A stretch of DNA of 64,000 nt, taken from positions 1-64,000 of the forward strand of contig CALSLN010000005.1 in NCBI GenBank assembly GCA_943787205.1. The letters are read 5' to 3'. Positions 38,960-49,049 of the stretch are shown piece by piece. Position 1 is the first letter of the stretch. Every line of letters starts with the position of its first letter. Under the pieces are notes generated by a model. That model was not told where the DNA came from and searched no databases. It worked only from the letters and a program-made list of their open reading frames with translations. A program made the position numbers and the translations under genes. Origin of the DNA: an uncultured Rhodospirillaceae bacterium. GTDB lineage: Bacteria; Pseudomonadota; Alphaproteobacteria; Rhodospirillales; Rhodospirillaceae.

Positions 38960-39589
38960 ATGGCTAAAGCCCCCAAAGACCCTCCTTTGGACTGCTCGAA
39001 ATGCCCTCGTTTGGTGGAATTTCGGGAATCGAACCAAGAATTGCGCCCAGATTGGTTCAACGCGCCAGTCCCGGCCTTCGGTCCCAGCACCTGCAGATTA
39101 CTCATTGTTGGCTTAGCACCAGGCCTACAGGGGGCAAACAGGACTGGGCGGCCCTTCACTGGTGATTATGCCGGTGACCTCCTTTATCCAACGCTGCTGA
39201 AATTCGGTTGGGCGGAAGGAACATACGGCCAATCACCTGACGACGGTCTGACCCTTAAGAACTGCCGCGTGACCAATGCCGTGCGCTGCGTTCCACCGCA
39301 AAACAAACCGATTGGCGCAGAACAGACGAATTGCCGCTCTTACCTAATCGACGAGTTCGCTAACCTGAACAAGCTCGTAACGATTTTGGCTCTTGGCAGA
39401 ATTGCCCATGACGCCGTGATAACGACGCTCGGCCTGAAGAAATCTGCCTATCCTTTCGGGCACGCAGCTCAACATGCACTACCAGACGGGAGAACTCTGG
39501 CAGATAGCTACCACTGCTCCCGCTACAACCTGAACACCCGCCGGCTAACCGCGGAAATGTTCGAAGATGTCTTTAGAGCGATCGAATAG
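38960..39589 (+). CDS. Family 5 uracil-DNA glycosylase (UdgB)
   Basis: Excises uracil and other deaminated bases from DNA. The 209-residue protein starts at ATG 38960. Cys ligands of the 4Fe-4S cluster are seen in DCSKCPR and later AVRCVPP and NCR. Motif A is GLAPGLQGANRTGRPFTGD, characteristic of family 5 (UDGb) because it has Ala-Pro-Gly instead of the Gly-Glu of family 4. Motif B is seen as SYHCSRYNLNTRR. Divergent from folK and convergent with the glutathione peroxidase gene, 3 bases away. Confidence 0.92.
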   Translation: MAKAPKDPPLDCSKCPRLVEFRESNQELRPDWFNAPVPAFGPSTCRLLIVGLAPGLQGANRTGRPFTGDYAGDLLYPTLLKFGWAEGTYGQSPDDGLTLKNCRVTNAVRCVPPQNKPIGAEQTNCRSYLIDEFANLNKLVTILALGRIAHDAVITTLGLKKSAYPFGHAAQHALPDGRTLADSYHCSRYNLNTRRLTAEMFEDVFRAIE

Positions 39590-39592
39590 GCC

Positions 39593-40153
39593 TTATTTAG
39601 GCAAATTCGCTTCCACAGCAGAAACCAACTCTTCGCTCATAGGCGTCACACGGCTTGGGAAGGCCTCAACCAACGAGCCATCTGGCGCAACCAGGTACTT
39701 ATGGAAATTCCAACTTGGAGCGTTCTCTGACCCCTTCTCAGCCGCAGCCCACTGATAGAATGAATGGGCATTGCTGCCCTTTACGACCTCTTTAGCCGTT
39801 AGTGGAAAGTCGACATCGAAGTTCGCTTCGCAAAAATCTTTAATTTCTTCTGCTGTACCCGGCTCCTGAGCACCGAAATCATTAGATGGCACGCCAAGCA
39901 CGACAAGCCCTTGATCTTTGTACTCACTCCACAGACTCTGAAGCCCTTCATACTGTGGGGTATAGCCACAAAAAGACGCCGTATTTACAACTAAGACCGC
40001 TTTACCCTCGAACTGAGACAGAGGCAAAGCTCCGCCATCAATCGAGTCAAAAGAGAAGTCGTGGGCTGACTCAGCCATAGCGGTGTTTCCTCCAGCTAGT
40101 AAAAGCGTTGCAGCAAGTGCCGCCATTGTGAATCGGGTCATAATTTTGATCAT
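39593..40153 (-). CDS. Glutathione peroxidase family protein, exported
   Basis: A thiol peroxidase of about 186 residues with a signal peptide (cleavage near residue 27, AMAES). The peroxidatic residue is Cys62 in NTASFCGYTPQYEGL, where some homologues carry selenocysteine. The catalytic Gln/Trp context is represented by VLGVPSNDFGAQEPG (the usual F(P)CNQFGxQEPG block with Ser instead of Cys at its second position) and the WNFHKYLV motif near the end. No resolving Cys at the usual second-Cys position is evident. Intact. Confidence 0.9.
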   Translation of the reverse strand: MIKIMTRFTMAALAATLLLAGGNTAMAESAHDFSFDSIDGGALPLSQFEGKAVLVVNTASFCGYTPQYEGLQSLWSEYKDQGLVVLGVPSNDFGAQEPGTAEEIKDFCEANFDVDFPLTAKEVVKGSNAHSFYQWAAAEKGSENAPSWNFHKYLVAPDGSLVEAFPSRVTPMSEELVSAVEANLPK

Positions 40154-40257
40154 CCCTTATGGAAAAAGCGTCACGATTGATAAGTATTGTTTTCAATACC
40201 CAGTCTCTCTGTCCACACTGGGTCTGACAAGAGAACGATACGAGAAAGAACTCATTT

Positions 40258-41283
40258 ATGGATCAACCTTCAGATACCCCATCGGCCCAGGCGACCATCC
40301 TGCGGATTACAGGTCAAATCTTACCAGCCCGGTGTATTGGCATCGTTGCCGAACTCGGCGTCGCAGATCATTTGGCCCGGGAGCCTATGAAAACTGAAGC
40401 CTTGGCTCAGAGCTGTCATGTCCACGGCCCGTCACTATACCGGATTATGCGCTTTCTCGCCTCGATTGGGATTTTTGAACAGCAAGACGACGGTACATTT
40501 AAGAACACCGCTTCATCAGACGTGTTGCGCGAAGGGGTAACAGGATCCGTGCGGCCTATGGTTAGAACCGCATGGCAAGACGTTGTTTGGGATACATACA
40601 AAGCACTCCCCCAAGCTCTTCAAAATGGAGATACAGCGTTTGAAATTGCCCATGAGCGCCCGCTCTTTGAACATCTCGCAGTAGAGCAACACCTTGGCGC
40701 TTTGTTCGACGCCTCCATGGCCCTCATGTCCGGGCCAGAAAATAACGTTATTGCGAAATCCTATCCATTTGGCGATGCAACAAACGTTATGGATATCGGC
40801 GGCGGACGCGGCGGTCTTCTGGCAGCCGTCCTAAACGAACATGAAAACCTAGCTGGAACCTTATTCGATCAAGAGCAAGTCGTCGCGGAGCCCACATACC
40901 TGGCCGAAGAAAACCTTTTGGGTCGTTGCACGCTCTTGGCAGGAGATTTCTTTGAAAGCATTCCCGCAGGCAGCGACATCTATATGTTAAAGCGGATACT
41001 GCACGACTGGAGTGACACATACGCCATTAGAATCTTACACAGTATAAAGTGCGCTATGACGCCAGACTCTAGAATTGCAGTGATCGACGCAGTGATCAAA
41101 CCTGGCAATGACGCAGATCCGAATAAGTATCTCGATGTTGGCATCATGACGTTGCTCGAAGGCCGAGAACGAACCGCTGAGGAATTTGAAACCTTATTCA
41201 CTGAAGCAGGTCTTCAACTCCTCAGAATAGTGTCCACACCAGCACCATCAACGATGTCGATTATCGAAGGTGCTTTAGCTTAA
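40258..41283 (+). CDS. SAM-dependent O-methyltransferase (acetylserotonin/caffeate OMT-like)
   Basis: A 341-residue two-domain methyltransferase. The N-terminal winged-helix dimerisation part (residues 10-110) shows CIGIVAELGVADHLA and GPSLYRIMRFLASIGIF. The catalytic domain has the SAM motif VMDIGGGRGGLLAAVL (about residues 180-195), LLAGDFFESIPAGSD and the catalytic His in LKRILHDWSD. The substrate is a small hydroxylated compound in the family as a whole and is not identifiable here. Convergent overlap with the oxidoreductase that follows. Confidence 0.9.
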   Translation: MDQPSDTPSAQATILRITGQILPARCIGIVAELGVADHLAREPMKTEALAQSCHVHGPSLYRIMRFLASIGIFEQQDDGTFKNTASSDVLREGVTGSVRPMVRTAWQDVVWDTYKALPQALQNGDTAFEIAHERPLFEHLAVEQHLGALFDASMALMSGPENNVIAKSYPFGDATNVMDIGGGRGGLLAAVLNEHENLAGTLFDQEQVVAEPTYLAEENLLGRCTLLAGDFFESIPAGSDIYMLKRILHDWSDTYAIRILHSIKCAMTPDSRIAVIDAVIKPGNDADPNKYLDVGIMTLLEGRERTAEEFETLFTEAGLQLLRIVSTPAPSTMSIIEGALA

Positions 41284-41936
41284 CGGTACCGCTGTTCTTT
41301 CCACGGCTCACCGACGTCATGATACCCTTGTGCTTCCCAATACCCCCGGGCGTCACCTTCCATGAACGTGAGATGTCGAATCCACTTAGCTGATTTCCAG
41401 AAATAGAGTTTGGGAATAACGAGACGAACAGGACCACCGTGCTCTCGGGTTAGCGGCGCACCATTCCATGTATGCGCCAGCAAAACGTCATCGTCATCAA
41501 GCCAAGATAATGGAACGTTGGTCGAATACCCGTCGTAACCGCGCACCATAACGAACGCAGTTTTCTCTCGCGGCTGAACTTCAGACAACAGGTGTTTTAG
41601 TGAAACACCTTTCCAACGATTATCGTATCGAGACCACGTCGTGACGCAGTGAATATCACTTTTTATTTCAACTTGCGGCTGGGCCATCATGTCATCAAAC
41701 GTCCACTTGAAAGGTCGGTCTACTTGACCCGCAGTCGACAACGCCCAGTCTTTAGAAAGCATGTTCGGCTGATTGCCTAAATCAAGGACTGGGAAATCTT
41801 TTACCAGGCGTTGGCCTGGAGGGAGGCGTGACTTTTCAGGTGTTGAGGTTGCCCCGGTAAGCCCACGTCCATCTTGCGCCCATTGTTTTTTAGCGCGAAT
41901 CAATTTCTCATTTCGAGCATCGTCGCTCATCGTCAC
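41280..41936 (-). CDS. Sulfite oxidase-like molybdopterin oxidoreductase
   Basis: A 218-residue single Moco-domain protein. The molybdenum-binding Cys97 lies in [20 protein letters not shown]; later motifs are [13 protein letters not shown] and ARLI-type [20 protein letters not shown]. No Tat or Sec signal is seen, so it appears cytoplasmic, unlike MsrP/YedY. These short proteins lack the dimerisation domain of true sulfite oxidase. Substrate unknown. Its start overlaps the smpB stop by 4 bases. Confidence 0.9.
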   Translation of the reverse strand: MTMSDDARNEKLIRAKKQWAQDGRGLTGATSTPEKSRLPPGQRLVKDFPVLDLGNQPNMLSKDWALSTAGQVDRPFKWTFDDMMAQPQVEIKSDIHCVTTWSRYDNRWKGVSLKHLLSEVQPREKTAFVMVRGYDGYSTNVPLSWLDDDDVLLAHTWNGAPLTREHGGPVRLVIPKLYFWKSAKWIRHLTFMEGDARGYWEAQGYHDVGEPWKEQRYR

Positions 41937-42406
41937 CCTTTATCGCGCAGCACTCGCGATTTCTGCCGATTCCAATCTCGGTCTTTGATCGTCTGCCGTC
42001 GATCAATATCCGTCTTACCTTTCGCAAGGCCGATCTTCAGTTTTGCTAAGCCCCGATCGTTAAAATAGATAGACAACGGGATCAAGGTCATCCCCTTACG
42101 CGCAACATCTGCACTTAATTTTGCGATCTCGCGCTTTTTCATGAGGAGCTTTCTTTTACGGCGCGGCTCATGCCCAAAATGCTTAGCCCCCTCATACTCA
42201 GGTATGTAGGCATTAATCAGATACAGACCATCATCTTCTGCCGAGGCATACGAGTCTTGAATGTTACCGCGACCAAGACGCAGCGATTTCACTTCCGTGC
42301 CAAGCAGCATCAGGCCAGCTTCAAACGTGTCATCGATTTTGTAATCGTGACGCGCCTTGCGATTTTGGGCGGCAGTGCCCGTCGATATCATTCCAGACTT
42401 GGTCAT
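41933..42406 (-). CDS. smpB: SsrA-binding protein SmpB
   Basis: Delivers tmRNA to stalled ribosomes. 157 residues: [69 protein letters not shown] and the basic C-terminal tail [17 protein letters not shown] (each quoted part is within family blocks). ssrA itself is not nearby. It lies between dapA and the oxidoreductase gene, and dapA-smpB is a conserved pair. Confidence 0.95.
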   Translation of the reverse strand: MTKSGMISTGTAAQNRKARHDYKIDDTFEAGLMLLGTEVKSLRLGRGNIQDSYASAEDDGLYLINAYIPEYEGAKHFGHEPRRKRKLLMKKREIAKLSADVARKGMTLIPLSIYFNDRGLAKLKIGLAKGKTDIDRRQTIKDRDWNRQKSRVLRDKG

Positions 42407-42417
42407 GGCTTTAAGCT

Positions 42418-43293
42418 CTAGTCGAGCAATCCTGCGTTGCGCATCGCTTCTTCAATGCGTGCCATAGACTTAGTCGAAAGTGGCACCATCGGTAGGCGTG
42501 TGTCAGGCAAACATTTGCCAAGCAAACTACATGCGAATTTTACGGGCGCAGGATTAGGCTCGCAAAACAGCGCCTCATTCAAAGGGTGTAGGATGTCGCG
42601 CAAGCGCCATACATCGTCGTACTGCTCATTACGCCACGCATCGTGCATCTCCGCGTTGAGACGAGGCGCAACGTTTGACGATACAGACACGCAACCAAAA
42701 CCGCCCTGAGCAAGAAAAGCCACGGCTGTGACATCATCGCCAGACAACAGACAGAACTCACGGCCGATTTCCAGACGAGATGACAACGGCCGCGTCAAAT
42801 CACCCGTCGCATCTTTCACACCAACAATATTGGTATGCTCAGCCAGCTCAGCCATAGTTTCGACGGACATGTCGACAACACTGCGCGGCGGTATGTTGTA
42901 AATTATGATTGGAAGGTCGACTGAATCAGCAATCGCCCTGAAGTGGGCTAACATCCCCGCTTGGCTCGGCTTATTGTAATAAGGCGTAACCACAAGCGCA
43001 GCGTCAGCTCCTGCTTCAGCCGCGTGCTTCGTCAGCGCTATTGCTTCTTCCGTTGAATTCGACCCCGTACCGGCAATAACCGGCATTTTTTCTTTAGCGA
43101 CTTCAACGCACAACTCAACGACACGCTTGTGCTCTTCGTGACTTAACACGGGAGATTCACCCGTCGTTCCAGTTGGAACGACAGCATGCGTGCCTTCATC
43201 TGCCTGCCACTGCACCAGATCTTGGAAGGCCTTCTCATCCACGGCACTGTCGCGGAATGGCGTAATCAGTGCGGTAATTGATCCGGTAAACAT
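42418..43293 (-). CDS. dapA: 4-hydroxy-tetrahydrodipicolinate synthase
   Basis: First committed step of lysine and diaminopimelate synthesis. 291 residues with Schiff-base Lys160 ([10 protein letters not shown]), catalytic Tyr132 (IIYNIPPRS), [10 protein letters not shown] at residues 41-50 and GTGSNST at 75-81. A complete TIM barrel with normal length; 11 bases before smpB. Confidence 0.96.
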   Translation of the reverse strand: MFTGSITALITPFRDSAVDEKAFQDLVQWQADEGTHAVVPTGTTGESPVLSHEEHKRVVELCVEVAKEKMPVIAGTGSNSTEEAIALTKHAAEAGADAALVVTPYYNKPSQAGMLAHFRAIADSVDLPIIIYNIPPRSVVDMSVETMAELAEHTNIVGVKDATGDLTRPLSSRLEIGREFCLLSGDDVTAVAFLAQGGFGCVSVSSNVAPRLNAEMHDAWRNEQYDDVWRLRDILHPLNEALFCEPNPAPVKFACSLLGKCLPDTRLPMVPLSTKSMARIEEAMRNAGLLD

Positions 43294-43518
43294 CGAATTT
43301 CACTCCTAAGTCGGCACCAAGTGAAGCATCCACTGGTCTCCGACAACTCTATTTGCGGCGAAACATAGCCCCGACGTGGCGACGCAGCAAGCAAACGGAG
43401 GTCCTGCACCGCATATCCACTTCGTCAGTGAACGACACCATAAGACGATGAGCCCTTTAGTTGAGCCCCAAGACTTGGTAAATTAATGGTTTATAGCCCT
43501 ATATGATGTGGCCCCTTA

Positions 43519-45669
43519 ATGTTTCTATGCTCATCGCGAATTTTAGCCTTTTCGGCATTACTGTCGGCTGCTTCGGTATTATCTCTACCAAGCGCGACAG
43601 ATGCCGCTCCTGTGCTGCCGGAGATGAAGCCGGCAGCTCCAGAAGCCAAAGTCAAAACACGGTCAGCCAAGGTCCTGCCTGAGCGCAAACCGCCCTACTA
43701 CGGGCCATTTGGTCAAGATTACACCTATCTACTCGATGACAAGCAAAAAACGGCTTTCCGGCGCGCTATAACGGCCGCTAAGTCAAGAAAATGGCGGCAA
43801 GCAACTGATCAGGCGAAAAAGGCCGATAACGAACTCGTCGAACATGTCGTCGCATGGCTCTATCTTCGAGAAACCGGGGCAAATAGTCCGTTCAAAGAGC
43901 GCATCAAATTTATCCGCCAGAATCCAAATTGGCCCCAGATAGCAACCGTCATCCAGCGAGCCGAAGAGGCCGCATCTGACAAATCGGTGTCCAACGAAGA
44001 GCTAATCTCTTGGTTTGTCGAATACCCCCCCGAAACTGGACCGGGAATGGCCGCATTAGCTGTGGCGTATCGGGAACAGGGGCTCGAAGACAAAGCCATT
44101 GAGACGGCACGGGCGGCTTGGCTGAACGGAACATTCACCCGAGCAAGAGAACGTACCTTCCTTAAAGAGTTCGATTCCCTCTTCAGCAAAGACGACCATA
44201 AAGCACGACTAGAGCGTTTGCTGTGGGACGGCCACGCCAACGGCGCCCGCCGCATGGTGCGCCGCGTCGACAGCGACTATCAGAAAATTGGCCGAGGCTC
44301 GCATCGCGTCTCATGACATCATCCTACGGGGTTGATGCCAGCGATCGACGAAAGTTCCTGATCGTCTCTCAAAGAGTGATCCAGGCCTCATCTACAATCG
44401 ACTCAAGTGGCGCAACAAGACGTCGGCGCTACGAGAGTGCCATGCAGAGCTGCTCCCAGCGTTCGGACAAGACGATGCCGTCCGGCCTGAGCTGTGGTGG
44501 CGTGAACAGAGGCACCTTCTCGCCCGCGAAGCGCTTTCCGAATGGCATCTATTACGCAGGCCTATCACATTGCCGCTAAGCAATAAGGCGTCGGACGCTC
44601 TCTCCATCTTTGAGGCCGAGTGGTTGGCGGGCTGGATTCAACTCCAATTCCTTGAATGATCCCGGAAGCATCGCCCTTCCCTCACTTTTATCAGGGTCTA
44701 CGACGCTGTCGCCTTTCCGGTCAGTCTCTCTCGCGAGGTGCCTACTGGATTGGACGCGCTATTGAAGATCCGCAGGCGATTCCGAACTTGCCAGGAACTG
44801 GTATCGAGAAAGCCGCCGTTCACATCACCACCTACTACGGGCAACTGGCGCTCGCCAAGTTAACCGGCGACACGATTCCCCCAACTCCCCCTGGACCCCT
44901 GTGCCTACCGTAAGCGAGCGCAGTTCCTTTCACCAAAGCCGGCTGGCCCAAGTCGTGCGCATGTTGGCCGAGAGTTGGCGATAACAAAGTTCACCTGCGG
45001 CGCTTTTGTACTTAGCCGCCGCAAAAGCCTCAGATTTCGCGACAGAGCGTCATCTCGCAGCTGAGATGGTGAGTAAGTTTAACCGCGCGGACCTTGGTGT
45101 CTGGATCGCTCGCCGCGCCAGCCCAGGACCACATCACGCTCGTTAGAATTCGGCTATCCCGTCCCAGACCTTCGCGTACCCCAATTCTCCAGAGAAACCT
45201 TTGCTGCTTGCCGATTACCCGGCAAGAGAGCAACTTCGACGTGGCCGCCCGCAGCCCCGTTGGCGCGCGTGGCCTAATGCAACTCATGCCAGCCACAGCC
45301 AGGGCCGTTTCACGGCAAATGCGGGAACGTTATGATCGCAACGCGCTAACCAATGATCCGACTTACAATATAATGCTTGGCTCAAAATATTTAGGCGACC
45401 TGATCGACCAGTTCGACGGGTCATACATTATGGCGATTGCCGCCTATAATGCTGGTCCTTATCGCGTTAAACGCTGGATCAGAGAATTTGGAGACCCCCG
45501 CAAGGCTGAAGTCGATCCAATAGATTGGATAGAGCAAATCCCGTTTACAGAAACACGTAATTACGTGCAGCGAGTTATGGAGAACCTTCAAGTGTATCGA
45601 GCTGTAATGTCAAACAGCCAACAATTAGCGAAAACACTGCCAGCCGATTTATCCCGAGCTGGCAATTAG
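43519..45669 (+). CDS. Soluble lytic murein transglycosylase (frameshifted)
   Basis: Cleaves glycan strands of peptidoglycan in the periplasm. ATG at 43519 gives a signal peptide (about residues 1-29). The N-terminal superhelical domain occupies 43519-44316 (intact to about residue 250). 44300-45090 is scattered in several frames (WRGRAI-type QFYGRLA..., readable as YWIGRAIEDPQ and VHITTYYGQLAL). The catalytic SLT domain (45094-45669) shows RQESNFDVAARSPVGARG with the catalytic Glu and LMQLMPATA, AIAAYNAGPYRVKRW, then TRNYVQRVMENLQVY. At least four shifts lie between 44300 and 45200. Confidence 0.88.
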
Positions 45670-45691
45670 TACAGTCCCGCGCCTATAAAAA

Positions 45692-45712
45692 AGGGCAGAT
45701 CAAGTCCGCCCT
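45692..45712. terminator. Convergent terminator between the transglycosylase and bactofilin genes
   Basis: Imperfect hairpin AGGGC-A-GA / TC-C-GCCCT with a 5-base loop and one internal mismatch, preceded by AAAAA that becomes a U-run for the minus-strand bactofilin transcript. Confidence 0.65.
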
Positions 45713-45743
45713 AGTAGAAATTATTCTTTGCATACGTTAGGTA

Positions 45744-46214
45744 CTAAGAGGCTGCCGCCCGAGTCATAGAATCAACGTCCTGCGCTTTTACAGCTGGCTT
45801 AACGGCGACAGATCCTGGTTTCGCAGCCTTAGGCGTCTCAGCTTGAGTTCGCTTACAGTGCCCCTCCATAAACGCACCGGGCTCAATCGCCAGACTTTCA
45901 TTCTCAATGTCGCCAGACATTTGGGCTGTTGAAGCCAAGAAGACTGACTTCGCCTTAACCTCACCCTTAATGGTACCGTGGACGCGAACTGTCTGAGCGA
46001 TGACTTCGCCACTCACAGATCCCTTTGTGCCAACAATTAGTGCCTTACAGTTAATATCGCCTTCGACATTACCGTCGACCTGTATCTCACCATTGCTAGA
46101 AAGATTCCCCTGTACGTTGAGATCGATACTAATAATTGATGGTATTGATTTTACCTTGGATTCACTGATGCGTGTCACCTGTGCTGATTGTTCTTTATTC
46201 TTGCTCGAGAACAT
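45744..46214 (-). CDS. Bactofilin
   Basis: Polymer-forming cytoskeletal protein of 156 residues. The central domain (about 25-115) is a right-handed beta-helix made of short repeats: IISIDLNVQGNLSSNGEIQV, GNVEGDI, SVSGEVIAQTVRVHGTIKG and ENESLAIEPGAFMEGH. Unstructured ends flank it (KVKSIPS at the front, an Ala/Lys/Pro tail at the back). Bactofilins self-assemble at membranes without nucleotide. The gene overlaps the end of the M23 peptidase by 20 bases, an arrangement in which bactofilin recruits the peptidase for local wall growth. Confidence 0.93.
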   Translation of the reverse strand: MFSSKNKEQSAQVTRISESKVKSIPSIISIDLNVQGNLSSNGEIQVDGNVEGDINCKALIVGTKGSVSGEVIAQTVRVHGTIKGEVKAKSVFLASTAQMSGDIENESLAIEPGAFMEGHCKRTQAETPKAAKPGSVAVKPAVKAQDVDSMTRAAAS

Positions 46215-47643
46215 CGCTTCCCGCTCTCATAAATTTTAAAGGGTTTAACTGTTTTCCTTTGTACAGGACTTCTAGGTGAAGGTGAGCCCCTGTACTACGC
46301 CCGCTATTACCTAGAAGGCCAATTTCGGTCCCTCGACCGACATACTCACCCTCTGTAACCGAAATTTTTGCCATATGACCGTAGCGGGAGGTCAACCCCA
46401 TACCATGGTCAATCTCAACGAGGCGACCATAGCGGCCACGCCACCCAGCGTAAACAACCTTCCCCTCACCTGGGCTAAGAATCGCTGACTTGTAAGGGCC
46501 ACCAAAATCCAGACCGAGATGTCGCGCATACTTACCAAGAATTGGGTCTTTTCGAACCCCAAACCCGCTTGTAATCCAATATTTCTTTAGCGGCTTTCCC
46601 AAGGGCATTACGGCCGTCAAGTTTTGTAATTCTGTCAGACGCTCAACCTTTAAATTGAGAGACACAAGAGACTCATGCAGCGGCCCTTCATCACCCGGAA
46701 AAGACTCCAACGGAATATATGGACCACCACTGCCTGTTTCTGAACGGCGCGCATCAAGAAGAATGTCCACTTCAATCCCTGTCGTTGACAGCGATGTCTG
46801 AATTTTCTGAATTTGCTCCTCAGCCACTTCGGAAAAACGATGAAACAACAAAAGATGAGTGCTTTCCATTTCCCGAAGCTGGTTCTCCAGTTCACCAACA
46901 CGCGACACTAAAACATCACGCTCTGCTGATCGCAGATCACGTTCGATGACAAGTTGGCGCAGCTCCAAAGTTTTAGGGTCGATAAATTCCGCGCCCTGGT
47001 GAACTACAGTCACGTCCGCCATACCGGACTTTAAGTTCTCCAATTGAGTATGCAGATCTGCGCGCTCTTCAGAGATACGATCACGCTCGAGTTCAATCCG
47101 CCCAATCGCTACTTCAATTTGCTCTGGGTCAGAGCCCAAACGACCGTTCTGCACAAAACGTTTTATGTCGGGTTTTCGCTCGCGAGCCGCCGAGGCAAAA
47201 GTCTCCTGCGGCGTCTTAAGTTCGAAAAGAGATACTTGGCGGTCCACCAAAGAAACCATGAGCTCATTATTCTCATCCAACTCTTCAGTAATCTCATCAA
47301 TGCGGCGCTTATATACAGTGAGTTGCGCGAGAAGTTGCTCATAGCCAGACTTGGCATCCTTAACTTCAATATTCTTCGCGCGAATGCGATCACCATGGCT
47401 AACTACCAAGCTTGAACTTACGAGAAGCCAACTTCCAACAACGATGAAGAGAGAGGCTGCGATGACTTGACGCATCGTGGTGAGACGCAGCGTGCGCATG
47501 CGTTCTTCGGTGCGCAGGATAATCTGCCGCTCCGGAAAGAACCTCTGAAGCCAGCGTTGAACGATCTGACAGGCTTCGTTCATGCGGATCAAACTTCGAC
47601 AACGTGCTTCCCCGGCACTCAAAAAAATGCGCCGCAAATCCAA
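46195..47643 (-). CDS. M23 family (LytM) peptidoglycan peptidase with coiled coil
   Basis: Membrane-anchored endopeptidase, 482 residues, or 462 if started at the internal Met near 47583. One membrane segment (IAASLFIVVGSWLLVSSSLV, about residues 60-80), two long coiled-coil segments (about 85-290), then the LytM domain. Metal and active-site motifs are HLGLDFGG, GRLVEIDHGMGLTSRYGHM and GAHLHLEVL. The fold is thus TM, coiled coil and periplasmic peptidase, as in the bactofilin-associated LmdC-type peptidases. Intact despite broken neighbours. Confidence 0.92.
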   Translation of the reverse strand: MDLRRIFLSAGEARCRSLIRMNEACQIVQRWLQRFFPERQIILRTEERMRTLRLTTMRQVIAASLFIVVGSWLLVSSSLVVSHGDRIRAKNIEVKDAKSGYEQLLAQLTVYKRRIDEITEELDENNELMVSLVDRQVSLFELKTPQETFASAARERKPDIKRFVQNGRLGSDPEQIEVAIGRIELERDRISEERADLHTQLENLKSGMADVTVVHQGAEFIDPKTLELRQLVIERDLRSAERDVLVSRVGELENQLREMESTHLLLFHRFSEVAEEQIQKIQTSLSTTGIEVDILLDARRSETGSGGPYIPLESFPGDEGPLHESLVSLNLKVERLTELQNLTAVMPLGKPLKKYWITSGFGVRKDPILGKYARHLGLDFGGPYKSAILSPGEGKVVYAGWRGRYGRLVEIDHGMGLTSRYGHMAKISVTEGEYVGRGTEIGLLGNSGRSTGAHLHLEVLYKGKQLNPLKFMRAGSDVLEQE

Positions 47644-48019
47644 TCCCCAAGCCGGTTAAGGATTCACGGTTTCTATGCGAACAACTTCATTAAAGCAGAT
47701 CTCCGGTTCGCCACGTGGAGACCTGCCAGTCCTTAATATATATCCCAATTTGCCTTCGAATCTAATCTACCGGGCGGCCGCAAAGGCCGAGGCTTGGAAA
47801 CGCCTCTCGGCAACCCAGCAAGCCGGATTGTTGCCATTTTTTCCCATTTTTTCAATGGGTAAGAGGATAAACGTCTGCAACATTGCATGGCTTGACTCGT
47901 GACCCGAATCCTCCGTCCGTTAGCGACGAACGGGTTCTCCGTGCGATCATTGGTCCGGAAGCTCTGCACGTATAACACCCATAGCGCTCACCTATTATGG
48001 GCGATAAATCTACCTGAAG
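47644..48019. other. Gap with no recognisable gene
   Basis: About 375 bases between the M23 gene and pgpA. No frame on either strand gave a family match. ispDF is commonly found next to pgpA-cinA in relatives, but no IspF motif could be read here, so either it is absent or the region is too damaged by base errors. Confidence 0.5.
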
Positions 48020-48504
48020 ATGACTTTTACTAAATTTGACGCTCTTATCCTGGTTTGGCACCGGATACTGCCCCAAAAGCCCCTGGAACCGTCGGGTCTC
48101 TGGCGGCTCTTGCCCTTTCGCGTGGGGCATCGCCACGTGTTTGGGGGCCCGCAGAGTCTCATTACTGGCGGGCTTTACTCGCCTTTTGCGGTCGGATGGT
48201 TGCCGCGGCCCATAAGCCACGCCCGAGGCTAAGAAGGACCCCGGCTGGGTCGTCATCGACGAGGTAGCTCAGGCCAGTGGCTGACCCTCGCCGTCGTTCC
48301 TCCGGATCTTCATTGCTCTATGCGGCCGGGTTTTTCGCTCTTTCGTATTTTCGATATCTTACAAACCCTGGCCCGATCAGGACTGCTTGAACAGAACGTC
48401 CCCGGTGCTCTAGGTGTCATGATCGATGACGTCGCGGCCGCCGTATACGCCGCAGCACTAGTCGTCTATGCTTTTAGACTCTGGTTCTTGGAACCGGTAT
48501 CTAA
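48020..48504 (+). CDS. pgpA: Phosphatidylglycerophosphatase A (heavily frameshifted)
   Basis: Dephosphorylates phosphatidylglycerol phosphate. Start ATG 48020 (MTFTKFDALILVW). The family blocks are spread over three frames: APGTVGSLAALAL, DPGWVVIDEVAGQ and WLTLA region, GFSLFRIFDI, and VPGALGVMIDDVAAAVYAAAL. The DPGxxVIDEVxG block with catalytic acidic residues and the C-terminal GxxxMxDDxxAA block are unmistakable. The TAA at 48502-48504 overlaps the next ATG. At least five shifts. Confidence 0.85.
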
Positions 48505-49020
48505 TGGCGACCCTTCCGACCGACCTCACGGATCTGGCCGACGTCGTCATCAGAGCGGCCACAAAGCGCGGTATGACGATTGCGACCGCTGAGTCCTGCA
48601 CGGGCGGGCTCATTTCGAGCTGTCTGACGGCTCTGTCGCTGGGTCTTCCACCAGCTTTTCTATGCGGCTTCATCACCTACTGCGAACGAAGCCAAAACGC
48701 GTCGTGCTTGGCGTTCCGAGTAGACGCCATCGCAGAGTTCGGCGCCGTCAGTGACATGGTGGCCGCCGCGATGGCTGAGGGCGCCCTCGCCCACGTCCGG
48801 CGCAGACCTGGCTGTTTCCGTGACCGGTAGTCGCCGGGCCGCGCGGTGGCACCAGCTGATAAGCCGGTCGGCCTGGTTTACCTCTCATCTCGCTGCAGAG
48901 CTGGAAGAAGATGCGGTCATAAAGCGCTACGTCTTTGCTGGCACCCGGGACGACATCCGCCGCTCGACCGTGGGCGCCGCGCTAGAGCTCATTCTTGGGC
49001 CGCCTCAGGGAAGACGATGA
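48504..49020 (+). CDS. cinA: CinA C-terminal domain protein, nicotinamide-nucleotide amidohydrolase (frameshifted)
   Basis: Deamidates nicotinamide mononucleotide in pyridine-nucleotide salvage. ATG at 48504 overlaps the pgpA stop. Seen: GMTIATAESCTGGLISSCLTA, split around TAESCTGG (active-site Ser and Cys segment), FGAVSDMVAAAMAEGAL, DLAVSVTG, KPVGLVY and RRSTVGAALELIL. About 170 residues, the stand-alone C-terminal form without the molybdopterin-like N-terminal domain. Shifts near 48640-48700, 48805 and 48835. Convergent with the COQ10-like gene. Confidence 0.88.
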
Positions 49021-49049
49021 TCGAAGACGAGGTGGACCACAGCGGACGC

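Noticed and set aside
47852-48256. Minus-strand 134-codon open frame opposite pgpA
   Set aside because: No family match; plus-strand pgpA motifs cover the same bases.
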